A stretch of DNA of 34,790 bases from Bacteroidia bacterium (GCA_020846335.1 JADLED010000013.1:1-34790); one strand, 5' to 3'; counted from the first letter of the stretch, positions 1 through 8,594 are shown. A program made the numbers and translations. The notes: a model not told the origin generated them from the letters alone.

Positions 1-1813
1 CTGAACCTGTATATACTTCATCCAAATAAGAACACCCAATTATCCCTTTTTGCCTACCGATTGGATTTTTTTCCTGAGAACTGATATACCAAAGTATTCT
101 TGCCGGCACCTTCTCTGACACTGGACGAACATTCCGGAAATATATATTTTCACGATTCCAGGATGATTCTGGGTTTGCTCCGAAAAGGTCATGCCCTGCT
201 TGAACAGTATCAAATAAATGTGAAGCCCATAAAGGTTTGATGGGAATTATGTAAGTAGGTATATTGATATCAGTTAACTTAATTGGCCATAGTTTCCTCT
301 CCAATTCAAGCTTATAGATTTCACTTTCATTTTTATTAAGCGTTTTAAATTTCTTTAAAATAAGAGGGATGTTCCAATTGTTTTTTAACAACTCATTTTT
401 ATTTAAGAGAGTTAATGAGTCAAACATACCAGCAATTACTAACTTATACCATAACCCATCTTTTTCCTGAAATCCATAAGAAGTCAATGTTTCAACCATA
501 ACTTCCGTAAGTGATAACTCTTCAATATTAATAATCTTAACATTTTTACTCACGGAAAGTTGAATAATATCGTTTACAAGTTGATAAAATAAAACATCGG
601 ATAATCTATTTTTTTGTGTTTTTAACGCTCTTACTCTTAAATAACCATCTTTATAGATAGCCGCGAAAAAGCCAATTGTTTTATTTTCCCCATCTTGGAC
701 TAGTCTAACAATTGAATTTTTTACATCAGAAGCTGTTAGCGTAAGTATAGATATTAGCTCAAACTTACTGTTTGTGGAGTCGGTGAATTCTTCAGATAAG
801 GTTTTAATATCATCTTGTCCTAATTTACGATATTGATAATTTGCACCAGCCACCCTAGAAGAAAAATAGTCAGTCTTGTTTCTTAATTGATCGATGTGTA
901 AAATCAATTCAGTCGGTCTAAAAATTCTCAACGAAAACTCCTTGAAAATGTTTTCACCTACACTAAGAATTTCATCATCAGTGGTAATAAAATAACTTAG
1001 GCCTGAAGCAATACACTCGGCTAGTTGCCTTTTATCTGAGATATCATTTTGACTTTTTCCAGGAAGGTAGTTGGTTAATTTTGTGAAAATCGCGTCTCTT
1101 TTCTCAGGGTTGAATTTTGTTTCTTGAAAATTTTTTAAAAAATCACGAGTCAATTGCGCCCTATTTCTATCGCGGTCCCTATTAATTTCATTATATATTT
1201 CTGATGCGAAAAAGAACTCGACTTCTTCTGAAAGCCAATCAGCATTTAATGCATGTGCTTCAGCATTTTGTTGGTTTATTTCATCACGTAGTTTAATGAT
1301 AATATTCGCATCTAATAAAACATTAAGTTTATTCGAATAGAGTTTCATCTCAGTAAACAGATCTGCATTCCCGAAGTTGTAAAACCACTTAACAAGATAA
1401 TTCTCTTCTTTACTTCTACTTCTAGATTCTTTTACCGCCTTGAAGCCAGATTTTTCATAAAACGTAGAAGCTTCCGTGTAGTCTTTTCTACAGCTTAGTG
1501 CTATTCCTCTAAAAAGATTTTGATATTTTTCCTTAAGGAAATTAACTAGTTTTTTTGCAATTCCTTGGTTTCTGTAATTTTCAACTATGCAAAGGTGTGT
1601 GATACTAATAATACCTTTCGATTGCGTTATTCTATACAGTAAGTACCCTACAAGTTGATTTTCGCTTTGAGCGACAATTATATTTCTTTTTTTTGCATGA
1701 TCAATGAATGCGCCTTCAGGAAACATTCCCAAGGTTTTTGAATTTTTTTTGCCTAATGCAATAACTTCATTTAGTAAGGAATCAGTATGGGTAATAATTT
1801 TAATAGTACACAT
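1..1813 (-). CDS. GNAT acetyltransferase-PIN nuclease-GNAT-like-ASCH-like multidomain protein (3' end outside window)
   Basis: The frame is open from ATG 1813 to the left edge (604 codons; base 1 is left over), so the C-terminus is missing. Residues about 1-150 look like a GNAT acetyltransferase, with the acetyl-CoA loop RNQGIA at 81-86. Residues about 164-295 look like a PIN-domain ribonuclease: LLDAN with D168, a middle EIYNEI acidic motif, a KRQLAEC helix and ITTDDE with D279/D280. Residues about 310-480 resemble a second, degenerate GNAT fold ending in a GFQEKDGLWYKL-like strand. From about 520, IPIKPLWASHLF and later PARILWYIS and IIGCSYLDEV resemble an ASCH (PUA-like, RNA-binding) domain. 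GNAT, PIN and ASCH domains all recur in toxin-antitoxin and RNA-targeting systems, so a role in RNA cleavage or translation control is an inference. The gene is much more AT-rich than its neighbours, which suggests horizontal gain. I know of no named family with this exact order. Confidence 0.75.
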   Translation of the reverse strand, partial: MCTIKIITHTDSLLNEVIALGKKNSKTLGMFPEGAFIDHAKKRNIIVAQSENQLVGYLLYRITQSKGIISITHLCIVENYRNQGIAKKLVNFLKEKYQNLFRGIALSCRKDYTEASTFYEKSGFKAVKESRSRSKEENYLVKWFYNFGNADLFTEMKLYSNKLNVLLDANIIIKLRDEINQQNAEAHALNADWLSEEVEFFFASEIYNEINRDRDRNRAQLTRDFLKNFQETKFNPEKRDAIFTKLTNYLPGKSQNDISDKRQLAECIASGLSYFITTDDEILSVGENIFKEFSLRIFRPTELILHIDQLRNKTDYFSSRVAGANYQYRKLGQDDIKTLSEEFTDSTNSKFELISILTLTASDVKNSIVRLVQDGENKTIGFFAAIYKDGYLRVRALKTQKNRLSDVLFYQLVNDIIQLSVSKNVKIINIEELSLTEVMVETLTSYGFQEKDGLWYKLVIAGMFDSLTLLNKNELLKNNWNIPLILKKFKTLNKNESEIYKLELERKLWPIKLTDINIPTYIIPIKPLWASHLFDTVQAGHDLFGANPESSWNRENIYFRNVRPVSEKVPARILWYISSQEKNPIGRQKGIIGCSYLDEVYTGS

Positions 1814-1858
1814 TAAGCAACACTTAAATGGGTTAAGAATCTTTTAAATTAATTTAGA

Positions 1859-1888
1859 CAAATATAGAACTTTTAAATAATTTCCAAA
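1859..1888 (-). promoter_or_regulatory. Bacteroidota-type promoter for the GNAT-PIN gene
   Basis: On the minus strand TTTG (1888-1885) is followed by 18 bases and then TATATTTG (1866-1859). This matches the Bacteroidota sigma consensus TTTG-N19-TAnnTTTG closely. It lies about 46 bases upstream of ATG 1813, leaving a leader of about 40 bases. It implies that the GNAT-PIN gene is transcribed independently of the plug gene upstream. Confidence 0.6.
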
Positions 1889-1944
1889 TTATGTTTATAC
1901 TTAAAAGTAAATAAATCTAAAATATCTAAATTTTAAATTTTTTC

Positions 1945-3426
1945 TTAACGCTTCAACGAATTCAAACGTTTCATACCAATTAACTGATCGTAGTAGGTGC
2001 CAAACTGGCGGTGATACACATAAATGTAATAGTCGTTCTCCGTATCCCAAAAACTGCCTTCGGTAATTGTTTCGTCGCCGCCGGGTTTTGTGTCGTTACT
2101 CAACACGTACATGTAATTGTAAAAGCCCTGTTTTAAATACAGCCTTGTCTGGTAGCCCCCGCGATCGTAATTATACGTCATCTTGCTCAGCTTGTTCATG
2201 CGCCAGTCGGTGAGTTTGCCCATAATGTAAAAGTTGCCCTTGGCCTCTGGTTTGGGGTACGACAGAAAAAAATCCACATACACGTAATCCGCTTCCACGT
2301 TGGTGTTATTAAGGGCTTCACGGTTTTTAATCAGGTAGGCGCCATTAAAATCGTTGTAAAACAAATAGGGTTTGCTGGCCCTCACTTCGTCGTTGTATAG
2401 CGTTACGTGGTATTTTAAATCATTGTCTTTATAAATATCCTTTACCCTTTCAGTTAAAAATCGCATGCTGCGTGTGTCAAAATACCTGAACTCGTTACCA
2501 CCGGTAAATGTACTGGCATCATCCAGCGAATAGGTAAATTCATTGTTATTTAAAAAAGTAGGTTTAATGTCGGTAATGGCATTGTCCCAACGGTTGTTTT
2601 GCACCAACACCACTTTCATGTCTTTGTAGGGATTATTAATGTCGTAACCAAGCCCCACAATTTTAAAATCAATGTGTTGTTTCGAAAACTGATCGCCACC
2701 ACCGGCCTGTTGCCTGAAAGTACCTGCAATTGCCGTTTTGTTGTCGTAAACCATAAAGCGGCGGCTAAATGCCAAATCTTCGCGGTTACCGTTAATGTAA
2801 ACATACATGAGGTAATTTCCGCTTTTGGTAAACAAGGTATTCATTTGTGTGCCGGCCTGAGGAAAACTGATTTCGTAATGGGTAAACTTTTGATAGGTGT
2901 TCATGCCGTATCCAAAATTCAGGATATTAAATTCGTAGTAGCCGGTCATGTACTCGGCTGTCATCAGGTTGCTGGGTGTCCAGTCGGCATTGCAGTGCAC
3001 AAATGTGATGGTGTAATCTTTTCTGTCGCCATCCAAATCGTCAAATTCAAGTGTGAGTTGTTCTTCGCCATGAAGTGAAATAACGGGGGCACCGTACTCC
3101 CAACTGCTTTCGTGAAACTGAATGGTTCGGATGTTGGCTTTGTAAATGTAGTCGTCGTATTTTAAAACATTGCTGTTCACATAATCATCATCGCCAGTGG
3201 TATTTTGTGACTGGCTCATAACAGAAATAAACAGAAAAAGGAGAATTAATGGGGCTTCAAAAAGTCTTTTTTTTAATTCGGCAAGCTCGCTACGAGTATT
3301 TGGGCGCCTTAACGGGCTGTCGCTACTCGCTCTTTCAAGCGCAAAAGAGGCGGCGCTTGAAAGGAGCTCAGACAGACCGCTCCATCCCTGGCGCAAAATT
3401 CGTACTGTAACATTTTCAACTTTCAT
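1945..3426 (-). CDS. Type IX secretion system plug protein (DUF5103 family)
   Basis: From about residue 85 to the end the protein matches the DUF5103/T9SS plug family: the conserved opening with RTIQFH and WEYGAPVISL, then LEFDDLDGD, and a C-terminal part with a KGNFYIMGKLTDW-type beta domain. In Flavobacterium the plug protein closes the SprA outer-membrane translocon, so this is part of the machinery that exports the cargo proteins encoded at 16645-34790. The N-terminus is odd. The only in-frame ATG (3426) precedes about 50 hydrophilic residues, and the signal-like hydrophobic stretch comes only at residues 58-70 before SQSQ. Residues about 12-50 are encoded by a palindromic repeat (3276-3409). 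The ancestral start may have been an ATG right before the AAAAAAAGA run (giving MKKRLFEAPL), now lost. Whether the extended product is still exported is unclear. Confidence 0.85.
   Translation of the reverse strand: MKVENVTVRILRQGWSGLSELLSSAASFALERASSDSPLRRPNTRSELAELKKRLFEAPLILLFLFISVMSQSQNTTGDDDYVNSNVLKYDDYIYKANIRTIQFHESSWEYGAPVISLHGEEQLTLEFDDLDGDRKDYTITFVHCNADWTPSNLMTAEYMTGYYEFNILNFGYGMNTYQKFTHYEISFPQAGTQMNTLFTKSGNYLMYVYINGNREDLAFSRRFMVYDNKTAIAGTFRQQAGGGDQFSKQHIDFKIVGLGYDINNPYKDMKVVLVQNNRWDNAITDIKPTFLNNNEFTYSLDDASTFTGGNEFRYFDTRSMRFLTERVKDIYKDNDLKYHVTLYNDEVRASKPYLFYNDFNGAYLIKNREALNNTNVEADYVYVDFFLSYPKPEAKGNFYIMGKLTDWRMNKLSKMTYNYDRGGYQTRLYLKQGFYNYMYVLSNDTKPGGDETITEGSFWDTENDYYIYVYHRQFGTYYDQLIGMKRLNSLKR
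3276..3409. repeat. Palindromic dispersed repeat inside the plug gene's 5' coding region
   Basis: A GC-rich block in an AT-rich setting. Its core is a perfect 11-bp inverted repeat, CTTTCAAGCGC (3332-3342) against GCGCTTGAAAG (3353-3363), with a 10-base loop. The stem extends outward to GCTC/GAGC with one bulged base. On the minus strand the block begins with AGGGATGGAGCGG (3389-3377) and ends with AGCGAGTAGCGACAGCCCG-like sequence. This layout of ends is shared with 8881-9035. A 6-base direct repeat AATTCG flanks it (3275-3280 and 3397-3402), but removing the intervening 122 bases does not restore an open frame, so the exact insertion limits are uncertain. Confidence 0.6.
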
Positions 3427-3650
3427 TTTATTTTAGCAGTTCAAAATTAAAAATACAGCGGATTTCCCATCACTTTTGCGGGTTTCCAAAAAATTAAAAC
3501 GTTTTTTTTACAGTATTCACAAGCTTTCAGACTTTTTGACGATCTGCTAATTAAAATTCGTTTCAACATGTACCAAAGATAATTATTTGTTAAAACCCTT
3601 AACGTGGATTACACACAATTATTGCAAAATTATATGCTAAAGAAGGTGCT

Positions 3651-4271
3651 TTATTTATTACTGGCAAAAAGGTTTACCTTACTTTCCTGGTTTTTTAGCA
3701 GGCGCTGAATGTTTTTACGGTGGGTAACAATAAGCAATGTGGCCACTACTATAGAAAAAATGGTTAACACCACATTGGAATTGCCTAAAACAAGATTTAA
3801 AAAGATTGGAAACGAAAGGCCACCCAGCATGGACGAAAGGGAAACAATTCGGGTGGAAAACAACACCACTAAAAATACCAGCAAGGCCAGTGAGCACGAA
3901 ATGGGTACAATACAAATAACAACTCCTAAAATGGTGGCCACGCCTTTGCCACCTCTAAAACCTGCAAACACCGGAAATATGTGGCCAATTAAAGCAGCAA
4001 TACCCAAACCTATTTCGAGGTTAACAAATTCGTTGCTGTTAATTTCGTAACCACTAAAGTAGGCCAAGGCCACAGCGGCAGTTCCTTTTAAAATGTCTAT
4101 AATTAAAACAGGGATACCGGCATTTTTACCCAAAACCCGAAAGGTGTTGGTGGCTCCGGCGTTTCCGCTTCCAAATTCACGAACATCAATGTTGTAAAAC
4201 GTTTTACCAATCCAAACAGAAGTTGGAATGGAACCAAGTAAATAAGCGATTAAAACTAATACTGCTATCAA
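3651..4271 (-). CDS. plsY: Glycerol-3-phosphate acyltransferase PlsY
   Basis: An inner-membrane enzyme that moves an acyl group from acyl-phosphate to glycerol-3-phosphate to make lysophosphatidic acid, the first step of phospholipid synthesis. All the PlsY signatures are visible: GSIPTS (13-18), GSGNAGATN (34-42), GHIFPVFAGFRGGKGVAT (96-113) and a C-terminal THRKNIQRLL. At 206 aa with several hydrophobic helices it is full length. The start is TTG (4271-4269); an in-frame stop lies two codons upstream and no ATG lies between, so TTG is the reasonable choice. A CAAATCTA box (4300-4307, minus-strand TAGATTTG) is a possible -7 element about 30 bases upstream, but no clear -33 was seen. Confidence 0.95.
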   Translation of the reverse strand: MIAVLVLIAYLLGSIPTSVWIGKTFYNIDVREFGSGNAGATNTFRVLGKNAGIPVLIIDILKGTAAVALAYFSGYEINSNEFVNLEIGLGIAALIGHIFPVFAGFRGGKGVATILGVVICIVPISCSLALLVFLVVLFSTRIVSLSSMLGGLSFPIFLNLVLGNSNVVLTIFSIVVATLLIVTHRKNIQRLLKNQESKVNLFASNK

Positions 4272-4325
4272 CGTTTATTAATTGTTAAATAGAACTTAGC
4301 AAATCTAAAAATAATTTTAAATTAA

Positions 4326-4366
4326 AAAGCACCTAAACCTTTTTTATAAAAAAGTTTAAGTGCTTT
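4326..4366 (-). terminator. Intrinsic terminator after the glutamate dehydrogenase gene
   Basis: A nearly perfect inverted repeat, AAAGCACCTAAACC-TTTTT against AAAAA-GTTTAAGTGCTTT, with flanking A/T runs. It lies 22 bases past the glutamate dehydrogenase stop codon on the minus strand and before plsY, so it separates the two transcription units. Confidence 0.7.
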
Positions 4367-4387
4367 AAAATCAGTTGTTTAATAAAA

Positions 4388-5662
4388 TTAGTAAGCGCCT
4401 TTCAATTTTACGCCTTGCTCAAGTTTCTGCAAAGCAGTAATGTAGGCCGCAATACGCATGCTGGTTTTGTATTGAACCATGTTGTTCCAAACAGCTTCAA
4501 AAGCAATTTCCATTTTTTGATCGTGTTTGGTATTTACTTCTTCTTCAGTCCAGTAATAACCGGCTTTGTTTTGTACCCATTCAAAATAACTTACAGTAAC
4601 CCCGCCGCTATTGGCTAAAATGTCGGGCACACAAATTATCTTTTTGTCGTTAAGAATTGGGTCTGCCTCAGGAGTGGTAGGACCATTGGCGCCTTCCACA
4701 ATCAGTTTTGCCTGTATTTTAGCGGCATTATCAATGGTAATCACGTTTTGTAAGGCACCCGGAACCAACACATCGCATTTGCTGATGAGTAATTCAGAAC
4801 CTTTAATTTCGGTGGCACCGGTAAAGCCTTTCAGGTTACGGTTGTTTTTAGAGGCAAATTCGATGGCGGCAGCAATGTCGATGCCTTTTTCGTTGTAATA
4901 AGAAGCGCTGTGATCGCCAATACCCACAATTTTAACACCTTGTTCGGCCAATAAACGGGCGGCATGTGAACCCACATTGCCAAAACCCTGAACCACGGCA
5001 GTAACTTCGGTAGGTTTTAATCCCATTTTACGCAAAGCTGCTAGTGTATTTACCATCACACCACGTCCGGTGGCGGCATCGCGGCCTAAAGAACCACCAA
5101 CGGCTACCGGTTTGCCGGTAATAACGCCGGGGCTGTCTTCGCCGGTATTTTTATTAAATTCGTCAAGTATCCAGGCCATTTCGCGGCCGCTGGTTCCCAT
5201 ATCCGGGGCAGGAATATCTTTATTTACACCAAACACATCTTTCATGGCAACAGCGTAGGCGCGGCTAATGCGCTCCAATTCACCCACACTGTGGGCGCGC
5301 GGGTCGAGTTTAATACCACCTTTGGCACCACCGTAAGGCAGGTTGGCCACGGCGCATTTAAAACTCATCCAGGCCGCAAGTGCCATTACCTCATCGGCGT
5401 TCACATCCATAGCGTAACGAATGCCACCTTTGCTTGGGCCTAAGTGGGTGCTGTGCACGGTACGGTATCCTTCAAAAACCTGAATTTTTCCTGAATCCAT
5501 CATCACAGGAAGGCTCACCTTTACCTGTTTGCTGGGGTTTCTTAATACCAAAGCAACTTCATCACTCAGGTTCATTAATTTGGCAGCCGCATCAAGGCGG
5601 GCCAATACAGCTTCAAACATACTTTCTTCGTGTGCTGGAGCTACTGCAGTTTGTGTTGACAT
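4388..5662 (-). CDS. gdhA: Glutamate dehydrogenase (Glu/Leu/Phe/Val dehydrogenase family)
   Basis: Catalyses reversible oxidative deamination of glutamate to 2-oxoglutarate and ammonia in the cytoplasm. The 424-aa length fits the short hexameric bacterial GDH class. The substrate lysines are in GPSKGGIR (K78), FKCAV (K102) and PYGGAKGGI (K114, catalytic), and the catalytic aspartate is in PAPDMGT (D154). The Rossmann loop GFGNVG is at 226-231, and the second strand ends in an acidic residue (GIGDHS), which favours NAD over NADP. The ATG start follows an AT-rich leader. The gene is transcribed away from the small membrane protein gene at 5811 and ends at a hairpin terminator. The assignment is firm; the cofactor call is an inference. 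Confidence 0.95.
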   Translation of the reverse strand: MSTQTAVAPAHEESMFEAVLARLDAAAKLMNLSDEVALVLRNPSKQVKVSLPVMMDSGKIQVFEGYRTVHSTHLGPSKGGIRYAMDVNADEVMALAAWMSFKCAVANLPYGGAKGGIKLDPRAHSVGELERISRAYAVAMKDVFGVNKDIPAPDMGTSGREMAWILDEFNKNTGEDSPGVITGKPVAVGGSLGRDAATGRGVMVNTLAALRKMGLKPTEVTAVVQGFGNVGSHAARLLAEQGVKIVGIGDHSASYYNEKGIDIAAAIEFASKNNRNLKGFTGATEIKGSELLISKCDVLVPGALQNVITIDNAAKIQAKLIVEGANGPTTPEADPILNDKKIICVPDILANSGGVTVSYFEWVQNKAGYYWTEEEVNTKHDQKMEIAFEAVWNNMVQYKTSMRIAAYITALQKLEQGVKLKGAY

Positions 5663-5810
5663 ATTATAATCTACGTTTTGTTAACTGGGGCGTAAAATTA
5701 AGTAAAATAAATCAATTGGGCAGAGGCAATTGTTAAACTTGACACATTAAATAACATATCTTGGCAAGGCTATTAACCGGGTGGAACAAATAGTTTGCTA
5801 AATTTGGAAG

Positions 5811-6260
5811 ATGGCAGAACTTTTGAAGATTGTTTCCACCTTTTTGGCATGTGCAGTGGCGTTTGGTAAGGTTGGAATGCCCATGGCCGTGGTTTTATTC
5901 AAATTTAATTTCCTGAAAGTTTTTTTGGTTTCCACCTCTGGTGGTATTGCAGGAAGCATTTTTTTTACCAACCTGAGTGCCGTTATTTTAAAAAAATACC
6001 ATCAATACAGGGTAAAAAAGGGGCGCATTCACCGTGGCAAAATATTTACCAAATCCAACCGACGTATTATTAAGGTAAAACAAAAATTCGGGCTTGCCGG
6101 CATTGCTTTTCTAACCCCCATGTTATTGTCCTATCCCATCGGCGCATTATTGGCCGATCGTTTTTTTAAAAACAAGAAAAAGATTATTTTGTATCTGAGT
6201 ATTGCCACCATTTTTTGGAGCGTGGTCATTTATTCATTCTTATTATTATTTCGTTGGTAA
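5811..6260 (+). CDS. Small integral membrane protein, resembles small multidrug export (COG2426-like) proteins
   Basis: A 149-aa protein with hydrophobic segments near residues 5-30, 38-60, 92-112 and 122-146. A strongly basic stretch (KKYHQYRVKKGRIHRGKIF, about 62-80) between the second and third should lie in the cytoplasm. The GLAGIAFLTPMLLSYPIGAL segment with a later short helix resembles the small multidrug export family (COG2426), but the match is by eye only and the substrate is unknown. The stop is 6 bases before the YjjG-type nucleotidase start, so the two are probably co-transcribed. No convincing promoter was found upstream. Confidence 0.6.
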   Translation: MAELLKIVSTFLACAVAFGKVGMPMAVVLFKFNFLKVFLVSTSGGIAGSIFFTNLSAVILKKYHQYRVKKGRIHRGKIFTKSNRRIIKVKQKFGLAGIAFLTPMLLSYPIGALLADRFFKNKKKIILYLSIATIFWSVVIYSFLLLFRW

Positions 6261-6266
6261 TAATTT

Positions 6267-6965
6267 ATGCCCGGATTAAAACAAAAGCGACATCTGTTTT
6301 TTGATTTGGACGATACCTTGTGGGATTTTCAGCGCAATTCGAATTATGTGTTACGCCAGCTTTATAGCGAATTTGATTTACAAGCCAAATTAAAAACCGA
6401 TTTTGATGGTTTTTTAAGTGCCTACAAACGCATTAACCAGCAATTGTGGCAACAATACAACCAACGTTTGGTGGATAAAAATCACATCCGCAATCACAGG
6501 TTTAATCTGGCGTTTAAAGAATTTGGTTACGATAATTATTCCGAAAATCTGAGCATTACGGAACAGTATCTTGAGAGGGCGCCTAAGGGTACCCATTTAA
6601 AGGAAGACTGTCTGGCGGTTTTGGATTACCTGAAACCGAAATACGAACTGCACATTATTACCAATGGGTTTAAAGAAATTCAGGCGATTAAATTAGACGG
6701 CGCCGGACTCCGCAATTATTTCGGGCAGATTATTATCAGCGAAGAGCACCAAATGGTTAAACCCGAAGAGCAATTGTTCCGATTGGCCGAACGCCTTGCC
6801 GGTGCGCATACAAACGAGTGTGTGATGATTGGCGATAATTTTGAAAGCGATATTAAAGGCGCCTTAAATGCCGGTTGGGAAGCCATTCATTTTGTAGAAG
6901 ACAATGAGCCCGCTTACACCGGACGCCAGATAAAAAAGCTCAAAGAACTGAAAGCTTTATTTTAA
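6267..6965 (+). CDS. yjjG: YjjG-family noncanonical pyrimidine nucleotidase (HAD superfamily)
   Basis: A cytoplasmic HAD phosphatase of 232 aa. Motif I is FFDLDDTLWDF (nucleophile D13, acid D15). Motif II is ITNGF with T132. Motif III is the lysine in VKPEEQLF (K165). Motif IV is IGDNFESD with D190 and D195. The alpha-helical cap after motif I and the overall length match the YjjG/TIGR02254 group, which hydrolyses UMP, dUMP, dTMP and damaged pyrimidine nucleotides (nucleotide-pool cleansing). It lies 6 bases behind the membrane protein gene. Its last 9 bases overlap the end of the amidohydrolase gene on the opposite strand. The family call is strong; the exact substrate is inferred from the family. 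Confidence 0.9.
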   Translation: MPGLKQKRHLFFDLDDTLWDFQRNSNYVLRQLYSEFDLQAKLKTDFDGFLSAYKRINQQLWQQYNQRLVDKNHIRNHRFNLAFKEFGYDNYSENLSITEQYLERAPKGTHLKEDCLAVLDYLKPKYELHIITNGFKEIQAIKLDGAGLRNYFGQIIISEEHQMVKPEEQLFRLAERLAGAHTNECVMIGDNFESDIKGALNAGWEAIHFVEDNEPAYTGRQIKKLKELKALF

Positions 6966-8594
6966 TTCGTACACCAGGTCGCCGTTTAGGTAAGTGCCCA
7001 ATACCTTTGTGTTTAGAATTTCAGAAGTGTTGCATTTCATTAAATCGGTATCCAACACAATAAAATCGGCGGCCTTGCCTTTTTCCAAACTCCCTTTTTC
7101 CATTTCTTCGAAGGCGGCATAAGCAGCCCAAATGGTCATTCCTCTTAATGTTTCTTCGCGACTCAAAGCATTTTCTTTCTGAAATCCTTCTGCCGGAAAT
7201 CCTTTGGCATCCTGCCTTACAACGGCAGCAAAAAATGTTTTAAGGGGGCTGATGTCTTCCACTGGAAAGTCGGTGCCCAGAGCCAGTTTGCCATAAGAAC
7301 TGAGTAGGTCTTTGTAAGCGTAAGCTTGTTTCATGCGTTCAGCGCCGAGTCTGTCGCCGGCCCAATACATATCGCTGGTGGCATGCGTGGGTTGCACTGA
7401 TGGAATAATGTCGTAGTCGCCAAACTTTTTAAAATCGCTTACATCCAAAACCTGTGCGTGTTCAATGCGCCAGCGTTTGTTGTTTTTGCCTTTTAAGGCT
7501 GCGGCATAACAATCCAGCACAAAACGGTTGGCACTGTCGCCAATGGCGTGTGTACACATTTGAAAAGGGCTGTTGGCCAGTTTGGTAGCAATTCGTTTCA
7601 AATACGTCTGGTCGGTGAGTAAAAAGCCTTTCCAATTTTTTTGATCGGAGTAATCCTGCAACAGGCTGGCGCCGCGGCTACCCAAAGCCCCATCGCCATA
7701 AATTTTAAAACCACCCACGTGCAATTTATCGGTTTTGTAAATGCCTTTTTTAATCCAGGTATCGTAATAACTTGAGTCGTCGCTTAGCAGGGCAAACACT
7801 TTCATTTTTAAATTACCGGCAACTTGTTCCTTATCCAAAAGTTTCACTGTGTGTTCGCTTATGCCGCAATCGTGTACACCTGTGAGTCCATAACTAAAGC
7901 AGACAGCCTGCGTTTGTTTAAGGTAAGCTGCGGCCATGCTGTCGCTAATTGCAGGAACAATTTTGTCCACTAATTGCATGGCATTGTCAATAAGCACACC
8001 ACTTGGTTGGCCGTTTTTAAGCAACACGCTGCCGCCGTTAATTTTTGTTTGTGCGCTTATGCCCGCCAAATCGAGTGCTTTTTGGTTAACAATGGCCGCA
8101 TGGCCGTCAATGCGTTTTAAAAAAACCGGGCGATTGGGAAATAAACGGTTTAACTCGCTGTTGTCGGGATATTCTTTTTTATCCCAGTCGTTTTGATCCC
8201 AGCCTCTGGCATAAAGCCATTCGAGTGGAGCTGTTTGCGCGTAGGTTTTTATGCGTTCAATAATTTCGGCGTAGGATTTGGTGCCTACCAGATTGCATTT
8301 CCAGAGGTCGGTGGCATAACCAGTAAAGTGGCAGTGGGCATCGATAAATCCGGGGAAAACGGTTTTTCCGGCAAGGTCATTTTTATGTTCGGATGAATAT
8401 TTTTTAAGAATCTGTTCGTTGCTACCAAGCTCTGTTATTTTACCGTTGCTGATGGCCATGGCTTCGTATTTTGAAAACATGGAATCAACGGTGTAGATGT
8501 TGGCATTGTAAATAATCAAATCTACGTTTTGGGTTTTATCGGTGCAAGAAACAATACTTATTGCAAGTATTAAAATAAAAATGTTTTTTAGCAT
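6957..8594 (-). CDS. Amidohydrolase lipoprotein (Amidohydro_3 / YtcJ-like)
   Basis: A metal-dependent hydrolase of 545 aa. The first 17 residues form a lipoprotein signal with lipobox SIVSC (lipidated C17), so the protein should be anchored in a membrane facing the periplasm or surface. The composite beta-sandwich begins at DLIIYNANIYTVD. The metal-binding motif is GFIDAHCHF (H87, H89), followed by the family's KRIDGHAAIVN segment and later C-terminal motifs (CTHAIGD, RIEHAQ, LGTDFPVE). Such proteins are often annotated as YtcJ-like; substrates are rarely known. The 3' end overlaps the nucleotidase gene by 9 bases. A 6-bp inverted repeat GTTTGC/GCAAAC (8627-8642), about 33 bases upstream of the ATG, could be an operator or leader hairpin. 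Confidence 0.9.
   Translation of the reverse strand: MLKNIFILILAISIVSCTDKTQNVDLIIYNANIYTVDSMFSKYEAMAISNGKITELGSNEQILKKYSSEHKNDLAGKTVFPGFIDAHCHFTGYATDLWKCNLVGTKSYAEIIERIKTYAQTAPLEWLYARGWDQNDWDKKEYPDNSELNRLFPNRPVFLKRIDGHAAIVNQKALDLAGISAQTKINGGSVLLKNGQPSGVLIDNAMQLVDKIVPAISDSMAAAYLKQTQAVCFSYGLTGVHDCGISEHTVKLLDKEQVAGNLKMKVFALLSDDSSYYDTWIKKGIYKTDKLHVGGFKIYGDGALGSRGASLLQDYSDQKNWKGFLLTDQTYLKRIATKLANSPFQMCTHAIGDSANRFVLDCYAAALKGKNNKRWRIEHAQVLDVSDFKKFGDYDIIPSVQPTHATSDMYWAGDRLGAERMKQAYAYKDLLSSYGKLALGTDFPVEDISPLKTFFAAVVRQDAKGFPAEGFQKENALSREETLRGMTIWAAYAAFEEMEKGSLEKGKAADFIVLDTDLMKCNTSEILNTKVLGTYLNGDLVYELK

Noticed and set aside
2599..3078. 159-codon plus-strand ORF opposite the plug gene
   Set aside because: Antisense shadow; the minus-strand frame matches DUF5103 throughout.
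3442..3449. TAATTTTG box upstream of the plug gene as a promoter
   Set aside because: It fits TAnnTTTG but has no -33 TTTG at the right distance and is too close to the ATG; the same box occurs by chance near other starts.
3447..3569. 40-codon minus-strand ORF (MLKRILISRSSK...) between the plug and plsY genes
   Set aside because: No recognisable motif, no promoter and unusual composition; probably chance in a short spacer.
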